Part shown: positions 9,592 through 19,182 of the stretch, piece after piece | Layout: each line of letters starts with the position of its first letter | Position numbering within the stretch: the stretch's first letter is position 1 | NCBI GenBank assembly: GCA_028822065.1 | Contig: JAPKEL010000003.1 | Coordinates: 1-64,000, forward strand | Reading direction: 5' to 3' | Origin: Woeseiaceae bacterium | Lineage (GTDB): Bacteria > Pseudomonadota > Gammaproteobacteria > Steroidobacterales > Woeseiaceae | Length of the DNA: 64,000 bases | Notes under the pieces: model-generated | What the model saw: only the letters and a program-made list of their open reading frames with translations | What the model was told of the DNA's origin: nothing | Database searches by the model: none | Made by a program: the position numbers and the translations under genes

Positions 9592-9631
9592 ATTTATTCC
9601 TTAAATAAAGCGACAAACCATGTGCGGTTAG

Positions 9632-10924
9632 TTATATTTCTGCTTTTCCTTTATTTCTTTCTATCATTGAAACTAATTTAAAGCCAATTTTTCTAAAGGG
9701 ATCTAGAGGCATCCAATTTGCTTGACCAAAAAGTTGCTGGATATTTGGGGTGGGTCGATTATTAGCTGAATCAGCCAATAATTCACCAAAAAGTGTGCCT
9801 TTTATAACACCACCACCATTACACCCAGCTGAAATAAATAAATTTTTATCGATCTCACCCCATAGCGGCCCACCATTTAATGTCAAACCGGTTGCACCTC
9901 CCCATACACTATGAAAATCTAATTCAGGTAGATTGGGATAACGCGATTTTAAATGATGTCTTAATTGCTTAGCGATTAAATCGGTATTCTCTTCTTTTTC
10001 ATAATGATAGAGTGAGCGAATCATTAACCTTCCATCAATAGTTCTTCTAAGGGTACTCCCGAGTCGATGAGTTGGTAGAACACCCCAATTATTGTCTGTT
10101 CCTAAAGAAGATAATGTTTGTTCATTTAATACCTCTGTCATTGCGGCATAAGTATATATAGTGGCAACACGATGTTTACCAATACCTAATTTTCCACAAA
10201 ATGCATTGTTGGCAACAATCACTTTTTTTGTTTTGATGATTGCTTTTGGAGTTTTAATAATCCAATGGGATTTTGATTTTAAGCACTCCAACGCCGGAGT
10301 GTTTTCATAATACTGGATTGCTGAGGGTAGTTGATCGGTTAAGTTTCGAATTAAAGCAGCAGGTTGAACTAGATAGCAGTGGGGATTATAGAGCCCTTTT
10401 CGATAATAAGTAGTGCCGATACGTTTATTGAGTTCTTTGGTATTTAGTACTTTAAATTCAAGGTTCGAAGCTTTTAAAAATTCTTGATATTTTTGTAAGG
10501 ATTTTAAACCGGCTTCACCTGCAGCGACCCTGTACACTCCAGTTCTATGCATCTGACTATCAAGAGCTGCATTTGAAATAGCTTCTTTGATTTTAATTAA
10601 AGTACTAGAGATCAGTTCATTGCATTCTGTTAGTTTTTTTAGAGAGGCTGATTTAATATCATTAGATAGAGCAATTTCTATTAAAAATCCTGAATTCCGA
10701 CCAGAACTGCCCTCGCTATTAGTGCTAGCATCAATCATTGTGATTGTGTCATCAGGAGCAATCTCAAACCAACGTTTTGCAGCGGCTAGGCCAGTATAAC
10801 CGCCACCGACAATTACCACATCCGAGTTTATATCTTCGGATAATTGAGGTTTCTCTTGATGCTCTGGGAGCAATGCATTCCAACCGCATTTAGTTTTATA
10901 ATTTGGATATACAGTTTTTTTCAT
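9632..10924 (-). CDS. FAD-dependent amine oxidoreductase (DAO/PuuB-like)
   Basis: A 430-aa flavoprotein of the DAO superfamily. After a WNALLP opening typical of PuuB-like oxidases comes the dinucleotide-binding VVIVGGGYTGLAAA (from about residue 35) and GSSGRNSGF, the FAD-contacting segment. The C-terminal GCNGGGVIKGTLFGE is the second FAD region. It likely oxidises a primary or secondary amine, as gamma-glutamylputrescine oxidase does, but the substrate is unknown. It is the first gene of a minus-strand pair with the NhaC-like transporter and is divergent from the reductase at 11049. Another PuuB-like gene lies at 61183. Confidence 0.82.
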   Translation of the reverse strand: MKKTVYPNYKTKCGWNALLPEHQEKPQLSEDINSDVVIVGGGYTGLAAAKRWFEIAPDDTITMIDASTNSEGSSGRNSGFLIEIALSNDIKSASLKKLTECNELISSTLIKIKEAISNAALDSQMHRTGVYRVAAGEAGLKSLQKYQEFLKASNLEFKVLNTKELNKRIGTTYYRKGLYNPHCYLVQPAALIRNLTDQLPSAIQYYENTPALECLKSKSHWIIKTPKAIIKTKKVIVANNAFCGKLGIGKHRVATIYTYAAMTEVLNEQTLSSLGTDNNWGVLPTHRLGSTLRRTIDGRLMIRSLYHYEKEENTDLIAKQLRHHLKSRYPNLPELDFHSVWGGATGLTLNGGPLWGEIDKNLFISAGCNGGGVIKGTLFGELLADSANNRPTPNIQQLFGQANWMPLDPFRKIGFKLVSMIERNKGKAEI

Positions 10925-10943
10925 TAAATTTTTGCCGTAAGTT

Positions 10944-10960
10944 AATTACAGAGTGTAATT
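10944..10960. promoter_or_regulatory. Dyad in divergent promoter region
   Basis: AATTACA-GAG-TGTAATT is a perfect 7-bp inverted repeat with a 3-nt centre, followed by a T run. It lies 20 bp from the start of the minus-strand oxidoreductase and inside the divergent gap to the reductase gene, so an operator is more likely than a terminator. No regulator can be assigned. Confidence 0.35.
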
Positions 10961-10976
10961 TTTTTCGTTTAATTTT

Positions 10977-11005
10977 GATAATTAAATTTGCAGATAATTA
11001 AATTT
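10977..11005. repeat. 13-bp direct repeat in divergent promoter region
   Basis: GATAATTAAATTT occurs at 10977-10989 and again at 10993-11005, a 16-bp period, in the gap upstream of the ferredoxin-NADP reductase gene. AT-rich chance repetition is possible in this genome; binding of a regulator is speculative. Confidence 0.4.
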
Positions 11006-11048
11006 ATAAGGACAATTAGCCCGTCAACAAAAAAGGAGCTTTCCTGGC

Positions 11049-12074
11049 GTGATAAAAACAGATGTAGTAATTATTGGTGCAGGCCCTTGCGGATTGTTTC
11101 AGGTGTTTGAATTAGGGCTATTAGGCCTTAAATGTGAAGTAATTGATTCGATTAGAAATCCTGGCGGGCAATGTGCGGAGTTGTATCCAGATAAACCTAT
11201 ATACGATATTCCTGCTATTCAAATATGCACAGGTCAAGAATTAACAGATGCACTTCTGCAGCAGATAGAGCCTTTTGAATATGGTATGACATTAAATGAT
11301 GAGGTGGTAATTATAGAGCGGCAATCTGCAAATAATTTCTTCTTAGAAACTAGTTCAGGTAAGAAGTTTCAATCAAAAGCCATTGTCATTGCAGGCGGTG
11401 TGGGGTCATTTCAACCACGTCAATTGAGAGTAAATAATGTTGAACAATTTTTAGATACATCACTGCATTATAGGGTACAGGATTCGAGTGTTTTTCGAGA
11501 TAAGCGTTTAGTTGTTTTAGGGGGCGGGGATTCTGCTTTAGATTGGGTACTTGATTTGGTCAAAATTACACGCGAAATGACGTTAATACATCGCAGAGAT
11601 GAATTTCGTGCCGTATCCGCATCAGTCTCAAAGGTGCGCAAATTACACGCGAAGGGAAAAATTAATTTAATTGAAAGCGCTAAAGTTTCTGAGTTGATTG
11701 GTAAAGGCGGTCAATTAAATTTCATAAAAGTGGTAACCAAAGATGGCTTAGAGAGCAAAATTGAAATTGATAATATGCTGATCTTTTTTGGTTTAGCTCC
11801 TAAATTGGGTCCGATTGCTGATTGGGGTTTGGATATCAACCGAAAAACAATTAATGTGGATACTGAAAAATTTCAAACTTCTGAAACGGGTATCTTTGCA
11901 GTTGGCGATATCAATTTTTATCCGGGTAAGAAAAAATTAATATTATCGGGTTTTCATGAGGCTGCATTGGCGGCTTTTGCGATCAAGCAACAATTAGAGC
12001 CAAACAAAAAAGTTCATTTGCAATACACCACTACAAGCTCGGTAATGCATGAGAGATTAGGTGTAAAAGATTAA
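11049..12074 (+). CDS. Ferredoxin/flavodoxin-NADP+ reductase, TrxR-like type
   Basis: A 341-aa flavoprotein with an FAD Rossmann motif at the N-terminus (VVIIGAGPCGLFQVFE), an NADPH motif in the middle (LGGGDSALDW, then HRRDEFRA) and the C-terminal FAD-contact FAVGDINFYPG. The redox CxxC of thioredoxin reductase is absent, which is the mark of the TrxR-like ferredoxin-NADP reductases (YumC type). GTG at 11049 is used because AAGGAG lies about ten bases upstream. It would supply or take electrons via ferredoxin or flavodoxin in the cytoplasm. It stands alone and is convergent with the next gene. Confidence 0.88.
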   Translation: MIKTDVVIIGAGPCGLFQVFELGLLGLKCEVIDSIRNPGGQCAELYPDKPIYDIPAIQICTGQELTDALLQQIEPFEYGMTLNDEVVIIERQSANNFFLETSSGKKFQSKAIVIAGGVGSFQPRQLRVNNVEQFLDTSLHYRVQDSSVFRDKRLVVLGGGDSALDWVLDLVKITREMTLIHRRDEFRAVSASVSKVRKLHAKGKINLIESAKVSELIGKGGQLNFIKVVTKDGLESKIEIDNMLIFFGLAPKLGPIADWGLDINRKTINVDTEKFQTSETGIFAVGDINFYPGKKKLILSGFHEAALAAFAIKQQLEPNKKVHLQYTTTSSVMHERLGVKD

Positions 12075-12088
12075 ATCTTCAGTCCGCT

Positions 12089-12610
12089 TTATTTTTTGCA
12101 TAGTTGAATGAATTCATTCAGTTTGCTTGGAAAATCTGCGAGATTGTATTCACTAAAAATGACCGGTTCAGAGTAAGGTTCAACTTCTACTCTTAATAAT
12201 GTTGCAGTTGATAACTTATTGATTATTTCTTGAGTGTCTTTTGTAGAGGCCAATCTGGTAATTTCATTTTTTTTGTCAATTTTGACTGATATCCATTCAG
12301 TTCTGGCATTATCTATCGTTATACCAATTTCGGTTTTATTGAACGAAGAGACAAATCGCTTCCAATCGATTTTAAAAAAAATTTCAGAGTTATTGTTCTG
12401 ACAATAGAACTCTATTGAAGGATATACATCTTTTGAATCTGACTCATTTCTTACTGAATTGGATGATATTTTGCTCAATGAGATAGACTTCCCATCATAT
12501 AAGTTACTTTCATTTATAGACATTGACCATGACTCTGTTAATCCTTGAGCCACGCCTGAGAAAGTAATTAGTAATCCTATTAGTAGGAATTTTTTATTTT
12601 GAGTAATCAT
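12089..12610 (-). CDS. Exported protein, function unknown
   Basis: A 173-aa protein with a Sec signal peptide (basic MITQNKK, hydrophobic core, then a likely AQG cleavage region near residue 23). The rest is soluble and Ser/Asn/Glu rich, with two cysteines (FYCQNN and IQLCKK at the C-terminus) that may pair in the periplasm. GGAG stands 6-9 bases upstream of the ATG. I do not recognise a family; it resembles the size of small periplasmic proteins of unknown function. Confidence 0.65.
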   Translation of the reverse strand: MITQNKKFLLIGLLITFSGVAQGLTESWSMSINESNLYDGKSISLSKISSNSVRNESDSKDVYPSIEFYCQNNNSEIFFKIDWKRFVSSFNKTEIGITIDNARTEWISVKIDKKNEITRLASTKDTQEIINKLSTATLLRVEVEPYSEPVIFSEYNLADFPSKLNEFIQLCKK

Positions 12611-12730
12611 TTTTTCTCCAAAAGAGTTATAGGAAGTATAAATCTAAAATGGTGTTCATCAATACATTTAAAATTATTTTTTGTTATTGTTATCTACAAT
12701 AAAAATTATTAGCCCAAGGGGTATTTGAAG

Positions 12731-14200
12731 ATGAAATTTATACATAAAATTACTACTCATAAAAAATATAGATTTATGTTTATTTCTGTAATTAGCCTAA
12801 TCGGACTTATATTAAGTGTAGAGACCTATGCAAGGTGGGATAACGATGAGAGTGTTTTGATTCAAGGGGGTTGGTTAATTGATGCGGTAAGTGATGAGCG
12901 TCGAAAAAATACTGGAATCATTATACAGAATGGCAAAATTATTGCCGTTGATGCCGATATGAAGGATTCTTCATTAACAGTATCTCGCACGATTGATTTG
13001 TCAGATACAGAAACTATACTCCCTGGAATGATTGATATGCATGCCCATTATAATTTTGATCTTGTTGATATTGGGCGTGTTGAGGAGGTGATATATAACG
13101 GAATAATTTTTTTAGCCAATGGAGTTACATCAACATGGTCTGCAGGTGAATACTACCCTGAACGTGTTATTCAGCAACGTGATCTAATAGATGCAGGGAA
13201 AATGATAGGGCCTAGATTATTTGCATCTGGCCCTTATTTCGGGGCATTTAGATGTGAATACACTATAAAAACGGCAAAAGATGATTGTATTGCTTGGCCG
13301 AACGATATTTCAGAGCAAGAGATAAGAAATGAGGTTAATAAATGGGCACAACAAGGTGTAATCAGTATCAAGATTAAACAAGCTTCCCCGGGTGAAGCAA
13401 AAATTCTTATTGAGCAAGCGCATAAAAATGGTATGACAACCACAGCACATCTGGCCAACTATCATGGTGAATATGATGTCCATCTCAGAGATGCTATTTT
13501 AATGGGACTAGATCGGGTTGAGCATCGAATTACTTTAGGGATTGGAGGTGAAAGAAGCGCTGATATGGATCAAATGATTGACTTAATGTTAAGCAATAAA
13601 GTTTATTATGATCCTAATATCCAGATGTATGGAGGTATTGATTTAAGGAAAGAGTTAGGCGTAGAAATGGTTTGGACAAATGAGGCACAGTACTTTACAC
13701 CATATACTCAAAATTTATTAAAAAAGCGTGGAGACCCACCCCCAGAATCAACGCCAGAAGCATTTAAACAACGTTTAGTTGAGTTAAGCGCTTTTTATAA
13801 AAAAGGCGGCGAAGATCTTTTACTAGTAGGTACAGATGAGCCGGTATACACTTCTTTATTGCCCGGTTTTGCATATCATCGAGAGTTATATGCAATGGTA
13901 TATGCTGGTATACCAAATATGTCAGTTATTCGAGCTGCCACAATAAATGGAGCAAAAGCACTGGGTGTCGATGATGAATTAGGCTCAATAGAGGTGGGTA
14001 AAAAAGCAGATATTATTATAATAAATGGCGATCCACTTGTTGATATTAAAAATACTCGTAACATAAAAACCATTATCAAAGATGGCGAGATTTATGATCC
14101 TACGATGTTACTAAATTCAGCTAAAGGTTCTATTGGCCCTCAGGATCCAGAGGATCATCAAGAGTGGGAACTTCAAATTAGACCTCTAAGACAAGAATAA
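12731..14200 (+). CDS. Exported metal-dependent amidohydrolase
   Basis: A 489-aa protein with an N-terminal signal/anchor segment (about residues 17-34) followed by an amidohydrolase TIM barrel. Metal-binding pieces appear in order: DMHAHYNF (HxH), a Lys in [24 protein letters not shown] and VGTDEP (Asp), then the C-terminal composite domain ([16 protein letters not shown]). The start at 12731 has AAGGGG nine bases upstream; a TTG two codons earlier is less likely. This imidazolonepropionase-like branch includes peptidases cleaving Xaa-Pro and similar amides; the substrate is not known. It opens a run of five genes for exported enzymes. Confidence 0.86.
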   Translation: MKFIHKITTHKKYRFMFISVISLIGLILSVETYARWDNDESVLIQGGWLIDAVSDERRKNTGIIIQNGKIIAVDADMKDSSLTVSRTIDLSDTETILPGMIDMHAHYNFDLVDIGRVEEVIYNGIIFLANGVTSTWSAGEYYPERVIQQRDLIDAGKMIGPRLFASGPYFGAFRCEYTIKTAKDDCIAWPNDISEQEIRNEVNKWAQQGVISIKIKQASPGEAKILIEQAHKNGMTTTAHLANYHGEYDVHLRDAILMGLDRVEHRITLGIGGERSADMDQMIDLMLSNKVYYDPNIQMYGGIDLRKELGVEMVWTNEAQYFTPYTQNLLKKRGDPPPESTPEAFKQRLVELSAFYKKGGEDLLLVGTDEPVYTSLLPGFAYHRELYAMVYAGIPNMSVIRAATINGAKALGVDDELGSIEVGKKADIIIINGDPLVDIKNTRNIKTIIKDGEIYDPTMLLNSAKGSIGPQDPEDHQEWELQIRPLRQE

Positions 14201-14232
14201 ATCTAAAAAATATTTATAGTGGGTTTTATCCT

Positions 14233-16419
14233 ATGAGACAGAGGTTTATGTTAAAAATATTTAACAAAAGCGTGATCATGTTTTTGTGTTTCATTTCATT
14301 TGACCTTATGGCACAAGGAGAGCAAATTTTTGGGACGCATTGCGCGCGCTGTCATTCGTCTCAAGAAATGACGGATATTATTCATGATAAATGGGTAGAT
14401 CGATCTACCCATGAATTTTTTTTAATTAATAAGAAGACCATGCCTGGAGAATCCCCCGGCTCATTAAGTGATTTAGATTATCAAAATGTTGTCGAGTTTA
14501 TCCTTAAACGGGCAGGGGCCGAGCCTAAGACTGAATCTTTCTTGGTCTCTGATTATAAAATTACCCTTAAAGAAGATCAGGAAATTCCATCAGATTTTGA
14601 GTGGCAGAATTTTGGTGGTCAGTTGAATGCCCAACGTTATGCTCCATTGACTGAAATTAATAAGGAGAATGTTTCTCAACTACAAATAGCGTGGCGATGG
14701 AAAGCCGAAAACTATGGACCGACACCAGAAATCCGGAATGTGTCGATGCCAATTATGAGGGACGGTAAAGTTTTTATCGGTGCCGGTGCCACACGTAATG
14801 TTGTAGCTATCAATGCTGAGACAGGACAAACCCTATGGATGTGGCGACCCAATGAAGGTGAACGTTTTAACAATGCTGCTAGGAAAGACTCTGGCAAAGG
14901 AGTTTCTTATTATAAACATAAGGATGGCAATAACTCAGTCATTGTAGTGACTCCCGGTTATTATCTTGTAAGTCTGGATGCAGAAACTGGGATGCCTAAC
15001 AAAGAATTTGGTAAGAGTGGCTGGGTGGATCTTACAAAAGGACTCAGAAGAGCAGCTAATAGAGAACTTGATATTGGTCTCACCTCACCTGTATTGGTTG
15101 TTGGCGATGTGATTGTTGTTGGGTCTGCGCACGATGTGAGCTTCCGTCCTCCATCAAAAGCAAATGTAAAGGGAGATGTAAGAGGTTTTGATGTTCGAAC
15201 AGGTGACTTATTGTGGACATTCCATACAATTCCTGAACCTGGTGAAAAAGGGTATGAGACTTGGTTCAATGATTCAGCACTCTATACTGGCAATGCTGGG
15301 GTATGGGCGCCGATGTCAGCTGATGAGGAATTGGGTTTGGTGTTCTTACCAGTTGAATCTGCTACTGGTGATCAATATGGTGGCGATCGGCATGGAGGTA
15401 ATTTATGTGCAAATTGTTTAATTGCCTTAGATATCGAAAGTGGAGAAATGCAATGGTTTTATCAATTAATTCATCATGATATATGGGACTGGGATAATCC
15501 TACAGCACCAATAGTGGCTGATTTACCAAATGGCAAAAAAATTGTTGCTCAAGTAACTAAGCAGGGCTTTGTCTATGTTTTTGATCGGCAAACTGGTGTG
15601 CCAATCTGGCCTATCCATGAAACAGATGTTCCGCAAACTGATGTGCCGGGAGAATGGACCTCAAAAACACAACCAATACCTTCATTACCATTACCGTTTG
15701 AAAGGCAGGGCGTCAGTATAGATGATTTGATAGATTATACTCCTGAGATTCGCGATGCGGTTCAAGAATTAATAAAAAATTACCGTTTAGGTCCATTATA
15801 TACGCCCCCATCAATCATGAATGCGCCTGATGGTACTGACGGAACATTGAGTTTACCCTTTGCAACGGGTGGGGCAAATTGGGAGGGCAGTGCGTTTGAT
15901 CCAGAAACTGGACTTCTCTTTGTGCCCTCACAGACTCGGGTTGGGTTAATGCAGTTAGTTAATGAGCCTGAATCATCTGATATTAAATATATTTCAGGCA
16001 CAACGCCCCCCCCAAATGTGTTTGATATACCTATAGCTAAGCCACCTTGGGGTCGAATTACTGCAATTGACTTAAATACCGGACAACACCAATGGGTAAT
16101 TGCTAATGGTGATACACCAAAAAATATTCGAGATAATCCGGCATTAAAAGGAATCGACTTGCCACGTACCGGAAAGCACACACGTTCAGGTATCGTGGTA
16201 ACAAAAACTTTATTATTCGCAGGTGAAGGTTTTGGTGGTGACCCAGTATTTCGAGCGCATAATAAATTAACTGGCGGGATCATTGCTGAAATCAATCTTC
16301 CAGCTTCACAAGCAAGTCCACCAAGCACGTATCGATATAGAGGAAAACAATACATAATAATGACTGTGGCCAATGGGAAATCACCAGCAGAATTGATTGC
16401 CTTGGCTTTATCTGATTAG
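14233..16419 (+). CDS. PQQ-dependent dehydrogenase with N-terminal cytochrome c domain
   Basis: A 728-aa periplasmic quinohaemoprotein. A signal peptide ends near AQG; a small cytochrome c domain follows with CARCH (residues 37-41). The remaining ~600 residues form an eight-bladed PQQ propeller (WRWKAENYGP, DIWDWDNPTAPI, WGRITAIDLNTGQHQW, and a CANC pair where alcohol-type enzymes have vicinal Cys). The cytochrome precedes the propeller, whereas quinohaemoprotein alcohol dehydrogenases usually carry it at the C-terminus. It should oxidise an alcohol or sugar and pass electrons to the respiratory chain. The gap to the amidohydrolase is 32 nt. Confidence 0.88.
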   Translation: MRQRFMLKIFNKSVIMFLCFISFDLMAQGEQIFGTHCARCHSSQEMTDIIHDKWVDRSTHEFFLINKKTMPGESPGSLSDLDYQNVVEFILKRAGAEPKTESFLVSDYKITLKEDQEIPSDFEWQNFGGQLNAQRYAPLTEINKENVSQLQIAWRWKAENYGPTPEIRNVSMPIMRDGKVFIGAGATRNVVAINAETGQTLWMWRPNEGERFNNAARKDSGKGVSYYKHKDGNNSVIVVTPGYYLVSLDAETGMPNKEFGKSGWVDLTKGLRRAANRELDIGLTSPVLVVGDVIVVGSAHDVSFRPPSKANVKGDVRGFDVRTGDLLWTFHTIPEPGEKGYETWFNDSALYTGNAGVWAPMSADEELGLVFLPVESATGDQYGGDRHGGNLCANCLIALDIESGEMQWFYQLIHHDIWDWDNPTAPIVADLPNGKKIVAQVTKQGFVYVFDRQTGVPIWPIHETDVPQTDVPGEWTSKTQPIPSLPLPFERQGVSIDDLIDYTPEIRDAVQELIKNYRLGPLYTPPSIMNAPDGTDGTLSLPFATGGANWEGSAFDPETGLLFVPSQTRVGLMQLVNEPESSDIKYISGTTPPPNVFDIPIAKPPWGRITAIDLNTGQHQWVIANGDTPKNIRDNPALKGIDLPRTGKHTRSGIVVTKTLLFAGEGFGGDPVFRAHNKLTGGIIAEINLPASQASPPSTYRYRGKQYIIMTVANGKSPAELIALALSD

Positions 16420-16493
16420 ATCTAATGAAGCGGTGACGAATTTCAATTTAATAGATGGTAGGATGCTAAATTAATTTAACTTAAAGGATCACT

Positions 16494-17831
16494 ATGCGAA
16501 TCATACTTCTTTTATTACTCAGTTCTTTATTTAATAGTTTGTTTGCAGATTCTTTAATCCTTCCTATGCGAGAACGAGCCGAGGCGATCGACCAGATTAT
16601 TGATGAAAGAATAGCTACGGTATTACCCGATCTTATGGAGCGAACTGATATCGATATATGGGTCATTATTTCTCGTGAATACAATGAAGACCCAATCATC
16701 AAAACATTTTTACCATCCACTTGGCAGACTGCTCGTCGCCGCACAATCTTATTGATTTCTAATCCAGGTGAAGGAAAATCATTGGAAACTCTAGCAGTGG
16801 CAAGATATGCAGTGGGTGACACTTTTATCAAGGCATGGGATAAAGAATTGCATGGTGATCAATGGCAGCGTTTAGCCCAACTTATTGAAGAGAGAAACCC
16901 AAAGAAAATTGGAGTCAATTATTCTGATACATTCGCGTTGGCTGATGGGATAACACGGACTGAATATGAACTATTTATGCAAGCACTTGCACCAAAATTT
17001 CGAGAAAGAGTGGTTTCAGCTGAGAATCTAGCAGTTGGCTGGCTAGAAACTCGATCTCAGCAAGAAATAACGATATATCAGCAAATTTGTCGTATTGCTC
17101 ATGAAATTTTAGCTGCAGGATTGACCAGTGAGGTCATTCAACCTGGCATTACAACAACGAATGATGTTGCATGGTGGTATCGAGATCGAATTAGAGAACT
17201 GAAACTTACCACTTGGTTTCACCCATCTGTTTCAATACAAAGGGCGAGTAGCCCAGCTATAGATGCAAAAGCGTCCATATTGGCCAGACATGATGACAAA
17301 ATTATTTTACCTGGAGATTTACTCCATGTTGATTTTGGGGTCACCTATCTCAGGCTAAATACAGATACACAACAACATGCTTATGTTCTAAAACCCAGTG
17401 AATCAAAAGTACCAGCAGAAATAGAGGCAGCTATGAAAAATGGCAATCGTCTGCAAGATATTCTGACAAACGAATTTGTAACCGGGAGAACGGGTAACGA
17501 GATCTTATCCACTGCATTGAATAAAGCGAAAAAAGAGGGTATTAAACCTTCTATTTATACTCACCCGATCGGTTTTCATGGACATGCAGCTGGCCCAACT
17601 ATTGGTATGTGGGATCAACAAGGAGGTGTTCCGGGCGGTGGTGATTATACGTTATTCCCAAATACAGCCTATTCTATTGAGCTTTATGCAGAAACCGATA
17701 TACCGAGTTGGGGTAAGCCGGTAAGGATTAAGCTTGAAGAAGATGCCATGTTTGACGGTGAGAATGTTTATTATATTGACGGTAGACAAAAGGAGATTTT
17801 TCTTATTCCTCGTCAAGTACCAACTCAGTAA
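16494..17831 (+). CDS. Exported M24-family metallopeptidase (Xaa-Pro aminopeptidase-like)
   Basis: A 445-aa protein with a clear signal peptide (MRIILLLLLSSLFNSLFA). The C-terminal pita-bread domain carries the five metal ligands of M24 enzymes: D280 and D291 (HVDFGVTYLRLNTD), a His in GFHGHAAG (362/364), E396 (YSIEL) and a Glu in KLEEDAM (about 415). It should hydrolyse Xaa-Pro or similar dipeptides outside the cytoplasm. AAAGGATC precedes the ATG. Its stop overlaps an in-frame ATG of the next gene by one base, indicating cotranscription with the aminotransferase. Confidence 0.9.
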   Translation: MRIILLLLLSSLFNSLFADSLILPMRERAEAIDQIIDERIATVLPDLMERTDIDIWVIISREYNEDPIIKTFLPSTWQTARRRTILLISNPGEGKSLETLAVARYAVGDTFIKAWDKELHGDQWQRLAQLIEERNPKKIGVNYSDTFALADGITRTEYELFMQALAPKFRERVVSAENLAVGWLETRSQQEITIYQQICRIAHEILAAGLTSEVIQPGITTTNDVAWWYRDRIRELKLTTWFHPSVSIQRASSPAIDAKASILARHDDKIILPGDLLHVDFGVTYLRLNTDTQQHAYVLKPSESKVPAEIEAAMKNGNRLQDILTNEFVTGRTGNEILSTALNKAKKEGIKPSIYTHPIGFHGHAAGPTIGMWDQQGGVPGGGDYTLFPNTAYSIELYAETDIPSWGKPVRIKLEEDAMFDGENVYYIDGRQKEIFLIPRQVPTQ

Positions 17832-17875
17832 TGATTTCAAAAATACTTACTGTTAATCACATTAAAGGAAATGCA

Positions 17876-19129
17876 ATGAAATTATCTAAGGATACACAGA
17901 AAACTCAAAAACCTTATAGTCGTCGTTCTTTTATAGCTGCAAGTGCAGGCATTGGATCGTTATCTTTATCGGCTAATTTAGGTCTTGCCGAAACCATAAC
18001 TTCTAGTATGAGACCTATAAGTGTTGAGGAATTGCACGGTTGGGGCGAAGTTCCTGGAGTCGCCGATATAGGCGATAATGAGAATCCCTTTGGACCCTCA
18101 CCAAGAGCGCTGCGAGCCATAAATGAGAGGATAATGGATGTAAATCGTTATGATTTTGGCTCGTATCGGAAATTAGAAACAGCAGTTGGTGAACATCTTA
18201 ATTTAGCTAAAGAAGAAGTTAACTTTCCCCCTGGAAGAGCTCGCTTTGCTGCTAGTGGTTATCCAGTTTATGTAGAAGGTGGGTCAAGTTTTATTTTAAG
18301 TCAAATTGCAATGATATATGGCGTTAAGAATGGCGCTGGTGAAATTATCGAGATAGATCCTGGTTATGCAGGAGTCAGTCGTGCCGCTATGAGTTTTCGT
18401 GCACGTTTTGGAACAGAAATAGAAATTAAGAATGTTCCTGCAACCACGGAATTAAAACATGATCTTGGCGCTATGCTTAAAGCCATTTCTGACAAAACAA
18501 CGTTAATTGTGATCACCAATCCCAACAACCCAACTGGAACAATCTTGCCATATGATGAAATTCGACGTTTTGTTGATGCTGTGCCTGAAAACATTATGGT
18601 ATTGATTGATGAGGCTTATATTCATTTTGTGAGAGAAGAAAATTATCAGACTGCTGTAAAACTTTCACAAGAATATAAAAATGTAATTGTTACTCGAACA
18701 TTCTCAAAGATGTATGGTATGGCTGGATTACGCGTTGGTTATGCAGTCGGGCATAAGTCAATTATGTCTGAATTACGTGCAGCTGGAAATAGCGGCGGTA
18801 TTGGCAGTATCAATTGTTATGCTGCTATCGCTGCATTGAAAGATACTGCATTTGTTCGCCATGTAAAAAGGCTGACTAATGCTTCTAAGGATTACTTTTA
18901 TCAAGAGCTTGAGAATCTTGGGTTAAGTTACGTTCCCAGTCATTCTAGTTTCGTGATGGTGAATGTTAATCAAAATGGACAAGCATTACGCCAGAAGTTA
19001 CTAGCAAGAAATATAAAGGTGAGGACCTATGGCAGTTCAATTATAAAGAATTATATCCGGTTCTCAATTGGTACACTAGATGAAATGCAGGCCACGGTTG
19101 GGGTGTTAACTGATGAAATAAAAGGGTAA
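17876..19129 (+). CDS. Tat-exported PLP aminotransferase, histidinol-phosphate aminotransferase family
   Basis: A 417-aa fold-type I aminotransferase preceded by a twin-arginine signal (YSRRSFIAASAGIGSLSL). Core motifs: NENPFGPSP, NPNNPTGT, LIDEAYIHF and the PLP-binding Lys in TRTFSKMYG (about residue 278), then GLRVGYA. I chose ATG 17876 because AAAGGA sits seven bases upstream and it keeps the Tat motif at the usual distance; the ATG at 17831 overlaps the previous stop and adds 15 residues. A Tat signal implies folding with PLP in the cytoplasm and work in the periplasm, which is unusual for this family. It is not expected to be the histidine-biosynthesis enzyme. Confidence 0.87.
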   Translation: MKLSKDTQKTQKPYSRRSFIAASAGIGSLSLSANLGLAETITSSMRPISVEELHGWGEVPGVADIGDNENPFGPSPRALRAINERIMDVNRYDFGSYRKLETAVGEHLNLAKEEVNFPPGRARFAASGYPVYVEGGSSFILSQIAMIYGVKNGAGEIIEIDPGYAGVSRAAMSFRARFGTEIEIKNVPATTELKHDLGAMLKAISDKTTLIVITNPNNPTGTILPYDEIRRFVDAVPENIMVLIDEAYIHFVREENYQTAVKLSQEYKNVIVTRTFSKMYGMAGLRVGYAVGHKSIMSELRAAGNSGGIGSINCYAAIAALKDTAFVRHVKRLTNASKDYFYQELENLGLSYVPSHSSFVMVNVNQNGQALRQKLLARNIKVRTYGSSIIKNYIRFSIGTLDEMQATVGVLTDEIKG

Positions 19130-19182
19130 TGTTAAGGTTGGATAATTATTGTAATTAACAGAATGTATGTGAGGTGATAGTT

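Noticed and set aside
15780-16373. 197-codon open frame on the minus strand inside the PQQ dehydrogenase gene
   Set aside because: It lies fully antisense to a well-conserved propeller and has no recognisable motif or ribosome site.
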